The notes beneath the pieces were generated by a model. It had not been told where the DNA came from. It saw only the letters and a program-made list of their open reading frames with translations, and searched no databases. 64,000 bases of DNA from an uncultured Prevotella sp. (GTDB lineage: Bacteria; Bacteroidota; Bacteroidia; Bacteroidales; Bacteroidaceae), in the NCBI GenBank assembly GCA_934217675.1, contig CAKQCV010000009.1:3301-67300 (forward strand), read 5' to 3'. Positions 46,889 to 56,152 of the stretch are shown here, in pieces (the first letter of the stretch is position 1; the number at the start of each line of letters is the position of its first letter). The position numbers were made by a program, and so were the translations under genes.

Positions 46889-49498
46889 TTACTTTACTAT
46901 TGTAAAAGATTTGCCATTTGCTCTTATTATAAATGAACCACGGAAGGAGGAGTTTGAAAGGAATTTGCTGTATGGCATCTTTCCATAAGATGTTCCAACA
47001 ATGCTAAATACTTCAACTTCATTGCTTGAATCAATCGCAGACACAGTTTTCTCAATGCCTGTAGAGCTTGACAGCAAAATTGTTTGCCATGGTGTCCAAG
47101 CAGAAACTACATTGCCTGACATTGCCTGTACACGCCATTGATAGGTAGTTCCCTTTACGAGATTCATAAATTTGTAACAGTTGTCAGTAACTCCTGTTAT
47201 CTGCTGAAGTGTATTTGCCTTTTTGATATAAGATGATGCATTCTTAGAGGCTTTATTGGCTTCAGAAAAGTCTTCATCTGTAAATTCACCATCGTAGATG
47301 CTTACAGACTCAATATAGCCACGTTTCTTTGGAGATATTTTAACCTTATAATCGGTTTCGTTTGAATTGTCTAAAGTTACACTTGTTATAGTGCCATTTG
47401 GTACAAATGTCTTTGAACTTATCTCTGTACCGTTTGTATCCACAAGCGATGCTGTAGTTAATGCTTCGTCTTTACCGTATGTCTTAGATTTTATGCGTAA
47501 TGTGACCGTTGATGAAGAATGGTCTGTAATAAGTGGTGACGTAAGATTGCCGGTAGCCTTACTACTACCTAATTTTATCGTTCCTGGACATTCATAAACC
47601 TTATAGCCTGTCCAACCCTTATTTGCCATTTTTTCGTCAAGCTGTCCTGATATATCTGTTGTTCCGTCGCCTTTAAAACCTGCTCCCCATCCACTGAAGT
47701 CTTCTGATATGCGTATGCTTTCATCTGCTGATGGTGACTCTGATTTTTGGCGTAGTTCAAGATTGTATGATTCTGAATTCTCAATGGCATTCCAATTAGC
47801 AGTAAACGAAGTCTCGCTGGCATCTATTGATGCAGAAAGTTCTGTAGGAGCATCTATTTTTATTCCTCCATCGAATGTGAATGATATTAATCCATTGTTT
47901 TCTGTAATTTCAGTAATGGGTTTGCCAAGATATTTTCGTCCGTCACTGTTGGCATTGAAAAGTGTAGCTGCAGGACGGGATGTATCAGTAAGAGAAGTGT
48001 TGCCACTGGTTCCTGGATATGTATCGCCATATTCTGTACCCGTTGTAAGTTTATTGTCTGCAGGAACAACGGTAAAGCGTTGATGATTTTTTATATTGTT
48101 TATGGTATTTTCCTCCCATGCGTTTTTATCATAGTCAACATGTATGACAAGCATTCCATGATTGGGTAGACACGCATCTGTGCCTTTTAACTGTCTGTTC
48201 TCTATTAGGTAATATTCTGTAGGGGCTTGTTCATTATAAACAATGTAAGCTTCAGGAGTATCAGATAAGGCTTTAATATCTTTTACGTATCTTGCATCTT
48301 TTAATTCTGTAGGCTGAAGCCATCCGCTGACCCAACGCTCATATGAGTTGTAGCCAACAGGCTTGTAACCATTGCCACCATATGCTCCACTGTCCATTAA
48401 ATCCCATTCGCTCATGCCGTAACCTCCAGAATACTCAGTGTCGTAAAGATCTGGAATTCCCATGCAATGGCTGAACTCATGACATGCTGTTCCAATACCA
48501 TCCATTGTTGAACCACTGTCTCCGTTGAGTTCTGATGAACAGCCATAAGTGTCTATCTTAACACCGTCAAGTTTAAGATTGTAGCCCATCTGCGAAAGTT
48601 GCCACTCATGTTGCCAAATATTGTCAGGATCTGTATCGTAGGTAGCTGCTTCACCATAACCTGCATAAATAAGATAGACTTGGTCTACCTCACCATCTCC
48701 GTCCCAATCATAATCAGCAAAGTTAACCTGAGAGTCTACAAGCTTGCATGCTTCGTATACCATGCCTCCCGGATCTATGTCGTTTCCTTTACTGTCGTTT
48801 GCACCGTAAGCTTTTCTGTTTTTTGATACGGTAACAGGACCAACAACATCAAATTCTAAATCAAGGAGTCCATAACTTTGCTCAGAGAAATAGTCATGTA
48901 CAGAACCTGAATTACTGTTCTTTGTGTATCCTTTTTGATTGAAAAAGTTATACCATTCTTCTTGTGTGTGTATTGAAGCCATAGCCTTGTCCTTGAAGTT
49001 TACAAGAATTACAAGACCTTTGCGCTTGCCTGTCACACCGACACCTTCGCCACCCCACGGACCAGCCATTGTCTTTTTTATTGGTGCGCCATAGACGATT
49101 AACGGATTTCGTTTTGTCAAGCGTGATATACGTTTGGAATTTCGTTGGGCTGCTTGTTTCTTTCCAAGAGAACGAATTGCTAATTCATGAGCTTCGTGAC
49201 TTTTGAGAAATGTTGTTTCTTGTGTCCCTCTGTTTGCCTCGTCGTGGGCAATTTGTTGTGAAGCTTCAAGCTTTCCATTGTTAAGAACGGCATAGCAATA
49301 TATTCCGTATGCGTTTTTAACTACAGTTTTTCCATCCATAGTGGAGGTAAAATGAAAATTCTCGTCACCATGCGTCATGACAGTAAGCATGGTACCGTCA
49401 GGTTGCTTTACTTGTCGTTTATTTGGCTTGACCGGAATTGCTGAAGCCGATGTTGCCAACATAAGTGCTGCTGAAATTGTTAGTATTTGTTTTTTCAT
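46889..49498 (-). CDS. Secreted M6-family metalloprotease
   Basis: 869 residues. Signal peptide (cleavage near ASAIP); pro-region with QPDGTMLTVMTHGDENFHFTSTMDG; catalytic domain (about 150-480) with zinc motif HEFSHCMGIPDLYD near 340 (HExxHxxGxxD) and a following Met-turn-like GMSEWDLMDSG. Residues about 545-600 resemble a fibronectin-type III start (APTELSASIDASETSFTANW), a jelly-roll-like section follows, and a second part of a type III domain (TTYQWRVQAMSGNVVSAWT). The C-terminal tail (VFSIVGTSYGK...GSFIIRANGK) resembles a type IX secretion signal. It digests extracellular proteins. The frame is intact; TAA is at 46889. Confidence 0.88.
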   Translation of the reverse strand: MKKQILTISAALMLATSASAIPVKPNKRQVKQPDGTMLTVMTHGDENFHFTSTMDGKTVVKNAYGIYCYAVLNNGKLEASQQIAHDEANRGTQETTFLKSHEAHELAIRSLGKKQAAQRNSKRISRLTKRNPLIVYGAPIKKTMAGPWGGEGVGVTGKRKGLVILVNFKDKAMASIHTQEEWYNFFNQKGYTKNSNSGSVHDYFSEQSYGLLDLEFDVVGPVTVSKNRKAYGANDSKGNDIDPGGMVYEACKLVDSQVNFADYDWDGDGEVDQVYLIYAGYGEAATYDTDPDNIWQHEWQLSQMGYNLKLDGVKIDTYGCSSELNGDSGSTMDGIGTACHEFSHCMGIPDLYDTEYSGGYGMSEWDLMDSGAYGGNGYKPVGYNSYERWVSGWLQPTELKDARYVKDIKALSDTPEAYIVYNEQAPTEYYLIENRQLKGTDACLPNHGMLVIHVDYDKNAWEENTINNIKNHQRFTVVPADNKLTTGTEYGDTYPGTSGNTSLTDTSRPAATLFNANSDGRKYLGKPITEITENNGLISFTFDGGIKIDAPTELSASIDASETSFTANWNAIENSESYNLELRQKSESPSADESIRISEDFSGWGAGFKGDGTTDISGQLDEKMANKGWTGYKVYECPGTIKLGSSKATGNLTSPLITDHSSSTVTLRIKSKTYGKDEALTTASLVDTNGTEISSKTFVPNGTITSVTLDNSNETDYKVKISPKKRGYIESVSIYDGEFTDEDFSEANKASKNASSYIKKANTLQQITGVTDNCYKFMNLVKGTTYQWRVQAMSGNVVSAWTPWQTILLSSSTGIEKTVSAIDSSNEVEVFSIVGTSYGKMPYSKFLSNSSFRGSFIIRANGKSFTIVK

Positions 49499-49517
49499 AA
49501 TATAATGTTTTGGTTCA

Positions 49518-49525
49518 CAAAGTTA
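49518..49525 (-). promoter_or_regulatory. -7 box of the M6 protease gene
   Basis: Minus-strand TAACTTTG, exact match, 20 bases before the start codon, so the leader is very short. Confidence 0.45.
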
Positions 49526-49567
49526 ATATATATATTTGTTTAGTATTTGTTGTTTAGGAACAAAAAA

Positions 49568-49614
49568 AAGAAGATTAGGTGAGAAATATATGTATTCCCA
49601 ATCCTTATCTTCTT
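49568..49614 (-). terminator. Intrinsic terminator after carB
   Basis: 12-base arms (49568-49579 and 49603-49614) with one mismatch, followed on the minus strand by a run of T matching the A-run at 49562-49569. Confidence 0.8.
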
Positions 49615-49634
49615 TTCTTTATACTAAAAACTTA

Positions 49635-52600
49635 TTAATACTCGCCCCATGCCTTAATCTCAATATCCTCAAGCTTAACTGTGCAGAATGCATAAATGAA
49701 TGCACTGGCAAGACGACTGTTCGTAATCAACGGAACATTGAGGTCTATTGCTGCACGGCGAATCTTGTAGCCATTGGATAATTCAGAACTTGACAAGTTC
49801 TTTGGTATATTTACTACCATGTCTATTTCATGGTTATGCAGCATGTCAAGTGCTTTTGGTACTCCTGGCTCATTTTCTTCAGACGGCCATAGCACGCGAG
49901 TGTTTTCAATGCCATTTTCTGTTAGGAATTTGTTCGTTCCTGCTGTGGCATATAGCTTGTAGCCATGCTTTACAAGCATTTGGGCCGCATCAAGCATGTC
50001 TGCCTTTTGCTTCGCACTACCTGTTGAAAGTAATATGTTTTTCTTTGGTATGCGCTGTCCTACCGACAACATGCTCTTTAGCAATGCACAGCTTGTATCA
50101 TTGCCGATACATCCCACTTCACCTGTAGAACTCATGTCTACGCCCAATACAGGGTCTGCTTTTTGCAAACGGTTGAAACTGAATTGTGATGCTTTGATTC
50201 CTACATAATCAAGATCAAACAGGTTCTTGTTTGGCTTCTCGACAGGCAAGCCCAACATTACTCGTGTGGCAAGTTCTATCAGATTGATTTTTAGAACTTT
50301 GCTTACGAATGGGAATGAACGGCTGGCACGGAGGTTACACTCTATGACAAGTATATCATTATCGCGTGCCATGAACTGAATATTAAACGGACCGTTGATA
50401 TGCAATTCCTTTGCAATTTGTCTGCCAACTCTCTTTACTCTACGTACTGTCTCAACGTATAGTTTCTGAGGTGGGAACTGGATTGTTGCATCACCAGAGT
50501 GAACACCGGCAAACTCTATATGTTCTGATATTGCATAGGCTATAACTTCACCGTTCTTTGCAACTGCATCCATCTCTATTTCTTTTGCATGTTCAATGAA
50601 CTTGCTGACAACAACAGGGTGGTCCTCACTGACATTTGCTGCAAGTTGCAAGAAGCGCTTCAATTCTTCTTCATTTGAGCATACGTTCATTGCTGCACCC
50701 GATAGAACATAGCTTGGACGAACCAAGACAGGAAATCCTACTCGGTCAATAAATTTGTCAATATCCTCCATGCTTGTCAGTGCACTCCATTCCGGTTGGT
50801 TTATACCGTTGTTTGTAAGCATCTGAGAGAACTTCGCACGATCCTCAGCGTTGTCTATATCTTGTGCTTTGGTTCCAAGTATCGGTACGCGTTGTTCATC
50901 AAGGCGCATTGCAAGGTTATTAGGAATTTGTCCACCTGTAGATACTATTACGCCATAAGGCTGTTCCATATCTATGATGTCCATAACGCGCTCAAATGTC
51001 AATTCGTCGAAGTATAAGCGATCACACATATCGTAGTCTGTAGAAACAGTCTCAGGATTATAATTAATCATGACGCTACGGTAACCTTCTCTTCTGATTG
51101 TGTTCAAAGCTTGAACTCCACACCAGTCAAATTCTACAGATGAACCTATTCTGTAAGCTCCAGAACCGAGTACGATGATACTTCTGTGATCTTTCTCAAA
51201 TGTTATGTCGCTTTTCACTCCAGCGTATGTAACATACAGATAGTTTGTTTGTGCCGGATATTCTGCGGCTAAAGTGTCTATCTGTTTTACAACAGGAACG
51301 ATGCCATAGTTCTTGCGCAGGTTCCTAACCACGAGTCCAGCTTTTGCCATGCTATGCAGTTCTTGTTCCAAACCAACGGCTCGTGCAATCTGGAAGTCTG
51401 TAAAACCATATACTTTTGCTGTGCGTAAGAGTTCTTTATCAATGGTATTGATGTTGCATTTTTTCATTGCTTCGTCAATATCAATGATATGCTTAAGTTT
51501 TTCAAGGAACCACTTGTCGATTTTTGTCAGTTCATGTATTTCGTCAACTGTATATCCCTTGTGCATAGCCTTTGATATAACGAATACACGCTTATCCGTC
51601 GGTTCTCTTAATGCTGCATCGATATCATCGATTTCTAATTCCTTGTTTTCAACAAAACCGTGCATGCCTTGACCAATCATGCGAAGACCTTTTTGGATTG
51701 CTTCCTCAAAGTTTCTACCAATTGCCATGACCTCGCCTACGGATTTCATTGAAGATCCAAGTTCTTTGTCAACACCACGGAATTTACTGAGGTCCCAACG
51801 AGGTATTTTGCAGACTACATAATCAAGTGCTGGTTCAAAGAATGCACTTGTAGTTTTTGTTACGGAATTTTTCAGCTCAAACAATCCATAACCCATACCA
51901 AGTTTTGCTGCGACAAATGCAAGAGGGTAACCTGTTGCTTTAGAGGCTAAAGCTGATGAGCGACTCAAACGAGCATTGACTTCAATTACGCGATAGTCTT
52001 CGCTTTTTGGATCAAAAGCATATTGAACGTTACACTCTCCGACAATTCCTATGTGACGGATAATCTTTATTGCAAGAGCACGTAGCTTGTGGTATTCAGA
52101 ATTTGTAAGAGTTTGTGATGGAGCAATAACGATACTTTCGCCTGTATGTATTCCTAATGGATCGAAGTTTTCCATGTTGCAGACTGTTATACAGTTATCA
52201 TAACGGTCTCTAACTACTTCATATTCAATTTCTTTCCATCCTTTAAGGCTTTTCTCAACAAGAACCTGAGGTGAGAATGAAAATGCTTTTTCTGCAAGCT
52301 TGTTCAATTCTTCTTCATTGTCAGCAAAACCTGAACCAAGTCCTCCAAGAGCATATGCAGCACGGATAATCACAGGATATCCAAGATCAGAAGCTGCTTT
52401 GCGTGTTTGTTCTATTGTCTCACATGCCTCACTCTTTATTGTCTTTACTCCGATTTCATCAAGCTTCTCTACAAAAAGCTCACGATCTTCAGTGTCCATG
52501 ATTGCCTGAACTGGAGTACCAAGAACCTTAACGTTGTATTTTTCAAGTACACCACTCTTGTATAGAGCTACACCACAGTTTAGTGCAGTTTGACCTCCGA

Positions 52601-52865
52601 ATGAGAGTAGTATACCATCTGGGCGTTCTTTTTCTATAACACGTTCAACAAAGTATGGCTGAACCGGTAGAAAATAAATTTGGTCAGCGACACCCTCGGA
52701 TGTTTGTACCGTTGCAATATTCGGATTTATCAATACTGTTTCAACACCTTCTTCTCTAAGAGCTTTCAGTGCTTGTGAACCAGAATAGTCAAATTCTCCA
52801 GCCTCACCAATTTTCAATGCGCCTGAACCTAACAGCAGGACTTTCTTTATATTTTCGTCTTTCAT
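49635..52865 (-). CDS. carB: Carbamoyl-phosphate synthase, large subunit
   Basis: 1076 residues, full length. Two ATP-grasp halves: the first with LLLGSGALKIGEAGEFDYSGSQ and IIRAAYALGGLGSG, the second with IIVLGSGAYRIGSSVEFDWCG and VLVRPSYVLSGAAM. An oligomerisation region lies between, and the C-terminal MGS-like allosteric domain (KQKADMLDAAQMLVKHGYKLYATAGT) ends the chain. With CarA it makes carbamoyl phosphate for pyrimidines and arginine. It follows carA by 88 bases on the same strand and ends at a strong terminator. Confidence 0.97.
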   Translation of the reverse strand: MKDENIKKVLLLGSGALKIGEAGEFDYSGSQALKALREEGVETVLINPNIATVQTSEGVADQIYFLPVQPYFVERVIEKERPDGILLSFGGQTALNCGVALYKSGVLEKYNVKVLGTPVQAIMDTEDRELFVEKLDEIGVKTIKSEACETIEQTRKAASDLGYPVIIRAAYALGGLGSGFADNEEELNKLAEKAFSFSPQVLVEKSLKGWKEIEYEVVRDRYDNCITVCNMENFDPLGIHTGESIVIAPSQTLTNSEYHKLRALAIKIIRHIGIVGECNVQYAFDPKSEDYRVIEVNARLSRSSALASKATGYPLAFVAAKLGMGYGLFELKNSVTKTTSAFFEPALDYVVCKIPRWDLSKFRGVDKELGSSMKSVGEVMAIGRNFEEAIQKGLRMIGQGMHGFVENKELEIDDIDAALREPTDKRVFVISKAMHKGYTVDEIHELTKIDKWFLEKLKHIIDIDEAMKKCNINTIDKELLRTAKVYGFTDFQIARAVGLEQELHSMAKAGLVVRNLRKNYGIVPVVKQIDTLAAEYPAQTNYLYVTYAGVKSDITFEKDHRSIIVLGSGAYRIGSSVEFDWCGVQALNTIRREGYRSVMINYNPETVSTDYDMCDRLYFDELTFERVMDIIDMEQPYGVIVSTGGQIPNNLAMRLDEQRVPILGTKAQDIDNAEDRAKFSQMLTNNGINQPEWSALTSMEDIDKFIDRVGFPVLVRPSYVLSGAAMNVCSNEEELKRFLQLAANVSEDHPVVVSKFIEHAKEIEMDAVAKNGEVIAYAISEHIEFAGVHSGDATIQFPPQKLYVETVRRVKRVGRQIAKELHINGPFNIQFMARDNDILVIECNLRASRSFPFVSKVLKINLIELATRVMLGLPVEKPNKNLFDLDYVGIKASQFSFNRLQKADPVLGVDMSSTGEVGCIGNDTSCALLKSMLSVGQRIPKKNILLSTGSAKQKADMLDAAQMLVKHGYKLYATAGTNKFLTENGIENTRVLWPSEENEPGVPKALDMLHNHEIDMVVNIPKNLSSSELSNGYKIRRAAIDLNVPLITNSRLASAFIYAFCTVKLEDIEIKAWGEY

Positions 52866-52953
52866 TTTCTTTAGGGTTTAATGTCTAATAGGAAATAGTC
52901 TACAGAATATTAAACATTTATGTCTATCTCTCATTAGTTATGATAGCATGACT

Positions 52954-54030
52954 TTATTTCAGTGAGTCAACGAACTTGTCGAACATGAATTCTGTGTCAA
53001 CTGGTCCAGAGCAAGCTTCTGGGTGGAACTGGCTTGAGAACCAAGGATTTTTCTTATGGCGTATACCCTCATTACTGCCGTCATTCATGTTTACAAACAA
53101 TTCTTCCCAATCATTGCCTAATGTCTTTGCATCTACTGCATAGCCATGGTTTTGGCTTGTCACATAGCAATGGTCTGTGCCAACCATACGTACAGGCTGG
53201 TTATGTGAGCGGTGACCATACTTTAGCTTATATATGCTTGCTCCACCTGCTTTTGCAAGTAGTTGATTTCCCATACATATACCACATATAGGTTTTGTTG
53301 ATATCGACATCTGTTTGCGGATAATATTTACAGCATCTTCACACATGTCAGGATCACCAGGACCGTTGGCAAGGAATAAACCATCAAAGTCCATCTCTGT
53401 GTAGTCATAGTTCCATGGAACACGAATTACTTCAACACTACGGTTTATAAGACAACGTATAATGTTATTCTTTACTCCACAGTCTACAAGCACAACCTTG
53501 CGACCTACGCCTTCGTTGTAATGTATTACATTCTTGCAGCTCACTTTGTCAACAAAGTTCACTCCTTCATAATGCGCTTCTGGTATATTGTCTGGTTCAT
53601 CATCAAATAGAATCTTACCCATCATAACGCCATGTTCACGCAATACTTTTGTAAGTTCACGTGTATCTATTCCTGTAATGCCAGGAACGTGCTCCCTTTT
53701 TAGCCAATCTGCAAGTGATTCCACTGCATTCCAATGGCTGTATTGTTCACTATAGTCTGCCACAATGATTGCCGAAGCATAGATTTTATCACTCTCCATA
53801 AATGTGGCAATACCATTATTTTCTATGGTAAACGGTGGAACACCATAGTTTCCAACAAGTGGATAAGTGAGCGTCATTAACTGACCTGCATAAGAAGGAT
53901 CTGTTAAACTCTCAGGATAGCCCATCATGGCTGTGTTGAACACAACTTCACCAGCAACTGGTTTATCATATCCAAATGATTTGCCGTGAAATTTTGTTCC
54001 ATCCTCCAAGACTAAAGTTACGTTTCTCAT
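52954..54030 (-). CDS. carA: Carbamoyl-phosphate synthase, small (glutaminase) subunit
   Basis: 358 residues. N-terminal CarA domain (VLEDGTKFHGKSFGYDKPVAGEVVFNTAMMGYPE), then the class I glutamine amidotransferase with nucleophile motif GICMGNQLLAKAGG in place of the common GICLGHQ, and the His-Glu of SQFHPEACSGP. The His residue usual after the nucleophile Cys (GHQ) is Asn here. It hydrolyses glutamine and passes ammonia to CarB. It follows the PurF-like gene by 93 bases. Confidence 0.96.
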   Translation of the reverse strand: MRNVTLVLEDGTKFHGKSFGYDKPVAGEVVFNTAMMGYPESLTDPSYAGQLMTLTYPLVGNYGVPPFTIENNGIATFMESDKIYASAIIVADYSEQYSHWNAVESLADWLKREHVPGITGIDTRELTKVLREHGVMMGKILFDDEPDNIPEAHYEGVNFVDKVSCKNVIHYNEGVGRKVVLVDCGVKNNIIRCLINRSVEVIRVPWNYDYTEMDFDGLFLANGPGDPDMCEDAVNIIRKQMSISTKPICGICMGNQLLAKAGGASIYKLKYGHRSHNQPVRMVGTDHCYVTSQNHGYAVDAKTLGNDWEELFVNMNDGSNEGIRHKKNPWFSSQFHPEACSGPVDTEFMFDKFVDSLK

Positions 54031-54123
54031 TTATATATATGTTCTTTATTATGGGCATTGCAAACCCATTTATTATTAAATTTTCTTTTATCAGTTTATC
54101 TCGTGAATCAGACGAATGCTTTT

Positions 54124-56025
54124 CTACTTTATGTCTTCTTTCCTATTCAGATATGAATTTTTGTAGAAATTGATAAATGCTTGATTTACAAGTTTCGTTC
54201 CGCCTGGAGTTGGATAATTTCCTGTAAAATACCAATCTCCTTTGTGATTAGGAATAGCTGTGTGTAACCCCTCAATTGACTGATAAACTAATTCTACTGG
54301 AGTCTTCATACCTTCAGGACGAAGCATTTCAATAATCTTAGTGTTTATCTCCTCAACAGAGAATGGCTTATAAACATCTCTCACACAATTTCTCATTTCA
54401 CTTTTCGGCTTACTTAATTCTGCCTTACAGTTGTTGTATGTTTCGGTAAGAATATTTTCCATGTTGTGTTCTTTAAGCAATTCTATTGTTGCTCGGAACA
54501 CGCAGAATTCTTCAAGGCGAGGCATGTCGATACCATAGTAATCTGGATATCGGATTTGTGGTGAACTGCTCACAATAACAATCTTTTTGGGATGCAGGCT
54601 GTCAAGAATCTTCAATATACTCTCCTTTAGTGTTGTTCCTCTTACGATACTGTCGTCAATTATAACAAGATTGTCAGTATATGGTTTTAACGATCCGTAA
54701 GTAACGTCGTATACGTGAGATGCTAAGTCATTTCGAGAATTTCCTTCTGTTATGAATGTGCGAAGTTTTATATCCTTCCATGCAACTTTTTCGCTGCGCA
54801 CATATTGATGCAGAATTTCTCTTAGCTCTTCTTTTGTAGGGATATGATCTAAATTCTGTATGCGTTCTATCTTTTGTTCGTTGAGATATCGCTTGAATCC
54901 TCCTAACATTCCATAAAATGCAACCTCTGCCGTATTTGGTATGAATGAGAAAACAGTATGTTCTGTATCATAGTCTGTTGCTTTTAATATAGAATCAGTT
55001 AACTGTTCACCAAGTTTCTTGCGTTCTTGATATATATCACGATCAGAACCACGGCTGAAGTAAATCCTTTCAAATGAACATTTACTGTCTCCTCTTTGAT
55101 CTATAATTTTCTCAATGCTGTCTTCACCATTTTTATTTACTATGAGTGCATAACCTGGTTGAAGTTCATTTATTTCTTCACTGTCAAGTTCAAATGTTGT
55201 TTGTAGTACAGGACGTTCACTTGCAACGACAATTATTTCATCATTTTTATACCAAAAGGCAGGTCTTATTCCCCATGGGTCTCTCATCGTAAACATCTCT
55301 CCGCTTCCAGTTATACCGCACATTACGTATCCACCGTCAAAGTCAGGCATAGTTGTTTTCAAAACATTACCCATATTTACATGGTTGTCAATATAATTGG
55401 TAATGTCTCTTCCATGTAACCCCAACTTCTGTGCTGCAACGAAGTTCCTCTCAACTTCTCTGTCAAGTCTGTGTCCCATCCATTCAAGTGTGATATAGCT
55501 GTCGCTGTATATTCTTGGAGACTGTCCCATGTCAACTAACTTATCGAAAATTTCATCAATATTTGTCATATTGAAGTTTCCGCACAAACAAAGATTTTTT
55601 GCTCTCCAATTGTTTCTTCTTAGGAATGGATGTACATACGAAATACCGCTTTTTCCAGTCGTTGAATAGCGGAGATGTCCCATGTACAGTTCTCCTGCAA
55701 ATGGAAGGTTTTGGCGTGCATAGTTCGCATCAGAAATCATTTCAGCAGACAAGTTGTTGAAATTCTTATGTACTCGCCCGAAAATCTCGGTTATAGCATT
55801 AGAACCTTCTGCACGTTCTCTGAACATATATTCTGTTCCAGGTTCAGCTTCAAGGTTGACACAAGCCATTCCTGCACCTTCCTGTCCACGGTTATGCTGT
55901 TTTTCCATCATTAGATATAGCTTGTTCAAGCCATACATCCATGTTCCATACTTTTCTTGATAATACTCAAGCGGCTTTAATAGCCTTACCATTGCTACAC
56001 CGCATTCATGTTTCAAAGGTTCCAT
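54124..56025 (-). CDS. PurF-like amidophosphoribosyltransferase
   Basis: 633 residues, longer than usual PurF (about 500). N-terminal class II glutaminase domain: HECGVAMVRL, with Cys at residue 8 as the expected nucleophile after propeptide removal, NRGQEGAGMA and GHLRYSTTGKS. C-terminal phosphoribosyltransferase domain with the PRPP loop VIIDDSIVRGTTLKESI. Extra sequence lies in the N-terminal domain and after the PRPP loop, and the end (GDWYFTGNYPTPGGTKLVNQAFINF) is unlike standard PurF. Likely a purine-pathway entry enzyme or a paralogue with its own role. It sits between glmS and carA. Confidence 0.85.
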   Translation of the reverse strand: MEPLKHECGVAMVRLLKPLEYYQEKYGTWMYGLNKLYLMMEKQHNRGQEGAGMACVNLEAEPGTEYMFRERAEGSNAITEIFGRVHKNFNNLSAEMISDANYARQNLPFAGELYMGHLRYSTTGKSGISYVHPFLRRNNWRAKNLCLCGNFNMTNIDEIFDKLVDMGQSPRIYSDSYITLEWMGHRLDREVERNFVAAQKLGLHGRDITNYIDNHVNMGNVLKTTMPDFDGGYVMCGITGSGEMFTMRDPWGIRPAFWYKNDEIIVVASERPVLQTTFELDSEEINELQPGYALIVNKNGEDSIEKIIDQRGDSKCSFERIYFSRGSDRDIYQERKKLGEQLTDSILKATDYDTEHTVFSFIPNTAEVAFYGMLGGFKRYLNEQKIERIQNLDHIPTKEELREILHQYVRSEKVAWKDIKLRTFITEGNSRNDLASHVYDVTYGSLKPYTDNLVIIDDSIVRGTTLKESILKILDSLHPKKIVIVSSSPQIRYPDYYGIDMPRLEEFCVFRATIELLKEHNMENILTETYNNCKAELSKPKSEMRNCVRDVYKPFSVEEINTKIIEMLRPEGMKTPVELVYQSIEGLHTAIPNHKGDWYFTGNYPTPGGTKLVNQAFINFYKNSYLNRKEDIK

Positions 56026-56100
56026 TTTACAATGCTTTTAATTTTTTAAAGACTTGCTTTTAAGCTTATACCTATATTGAAATATGTTACTTCTATTTAT

Positions 56101-56140
56101 ACCAAAGGGCTTACTCCTTTATAGGAGTAGCCCTATTGGT
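56101..56140 (-). promoter_or_regulatory. Hairpin between glmS and the PurF-like gene
   Basis: Near-palindrome of about 18 bases per arm around TTATA (GGGCTTACTCCT against AGGAGTAGCCC). It is 12 bases after the glmS stop. No T-run on the minus strand, so partial termination or mRNA processing is more likely than full termination. Confidence 0.4.
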
Positions 56141-56152
56141 AAATTTTCAAAA

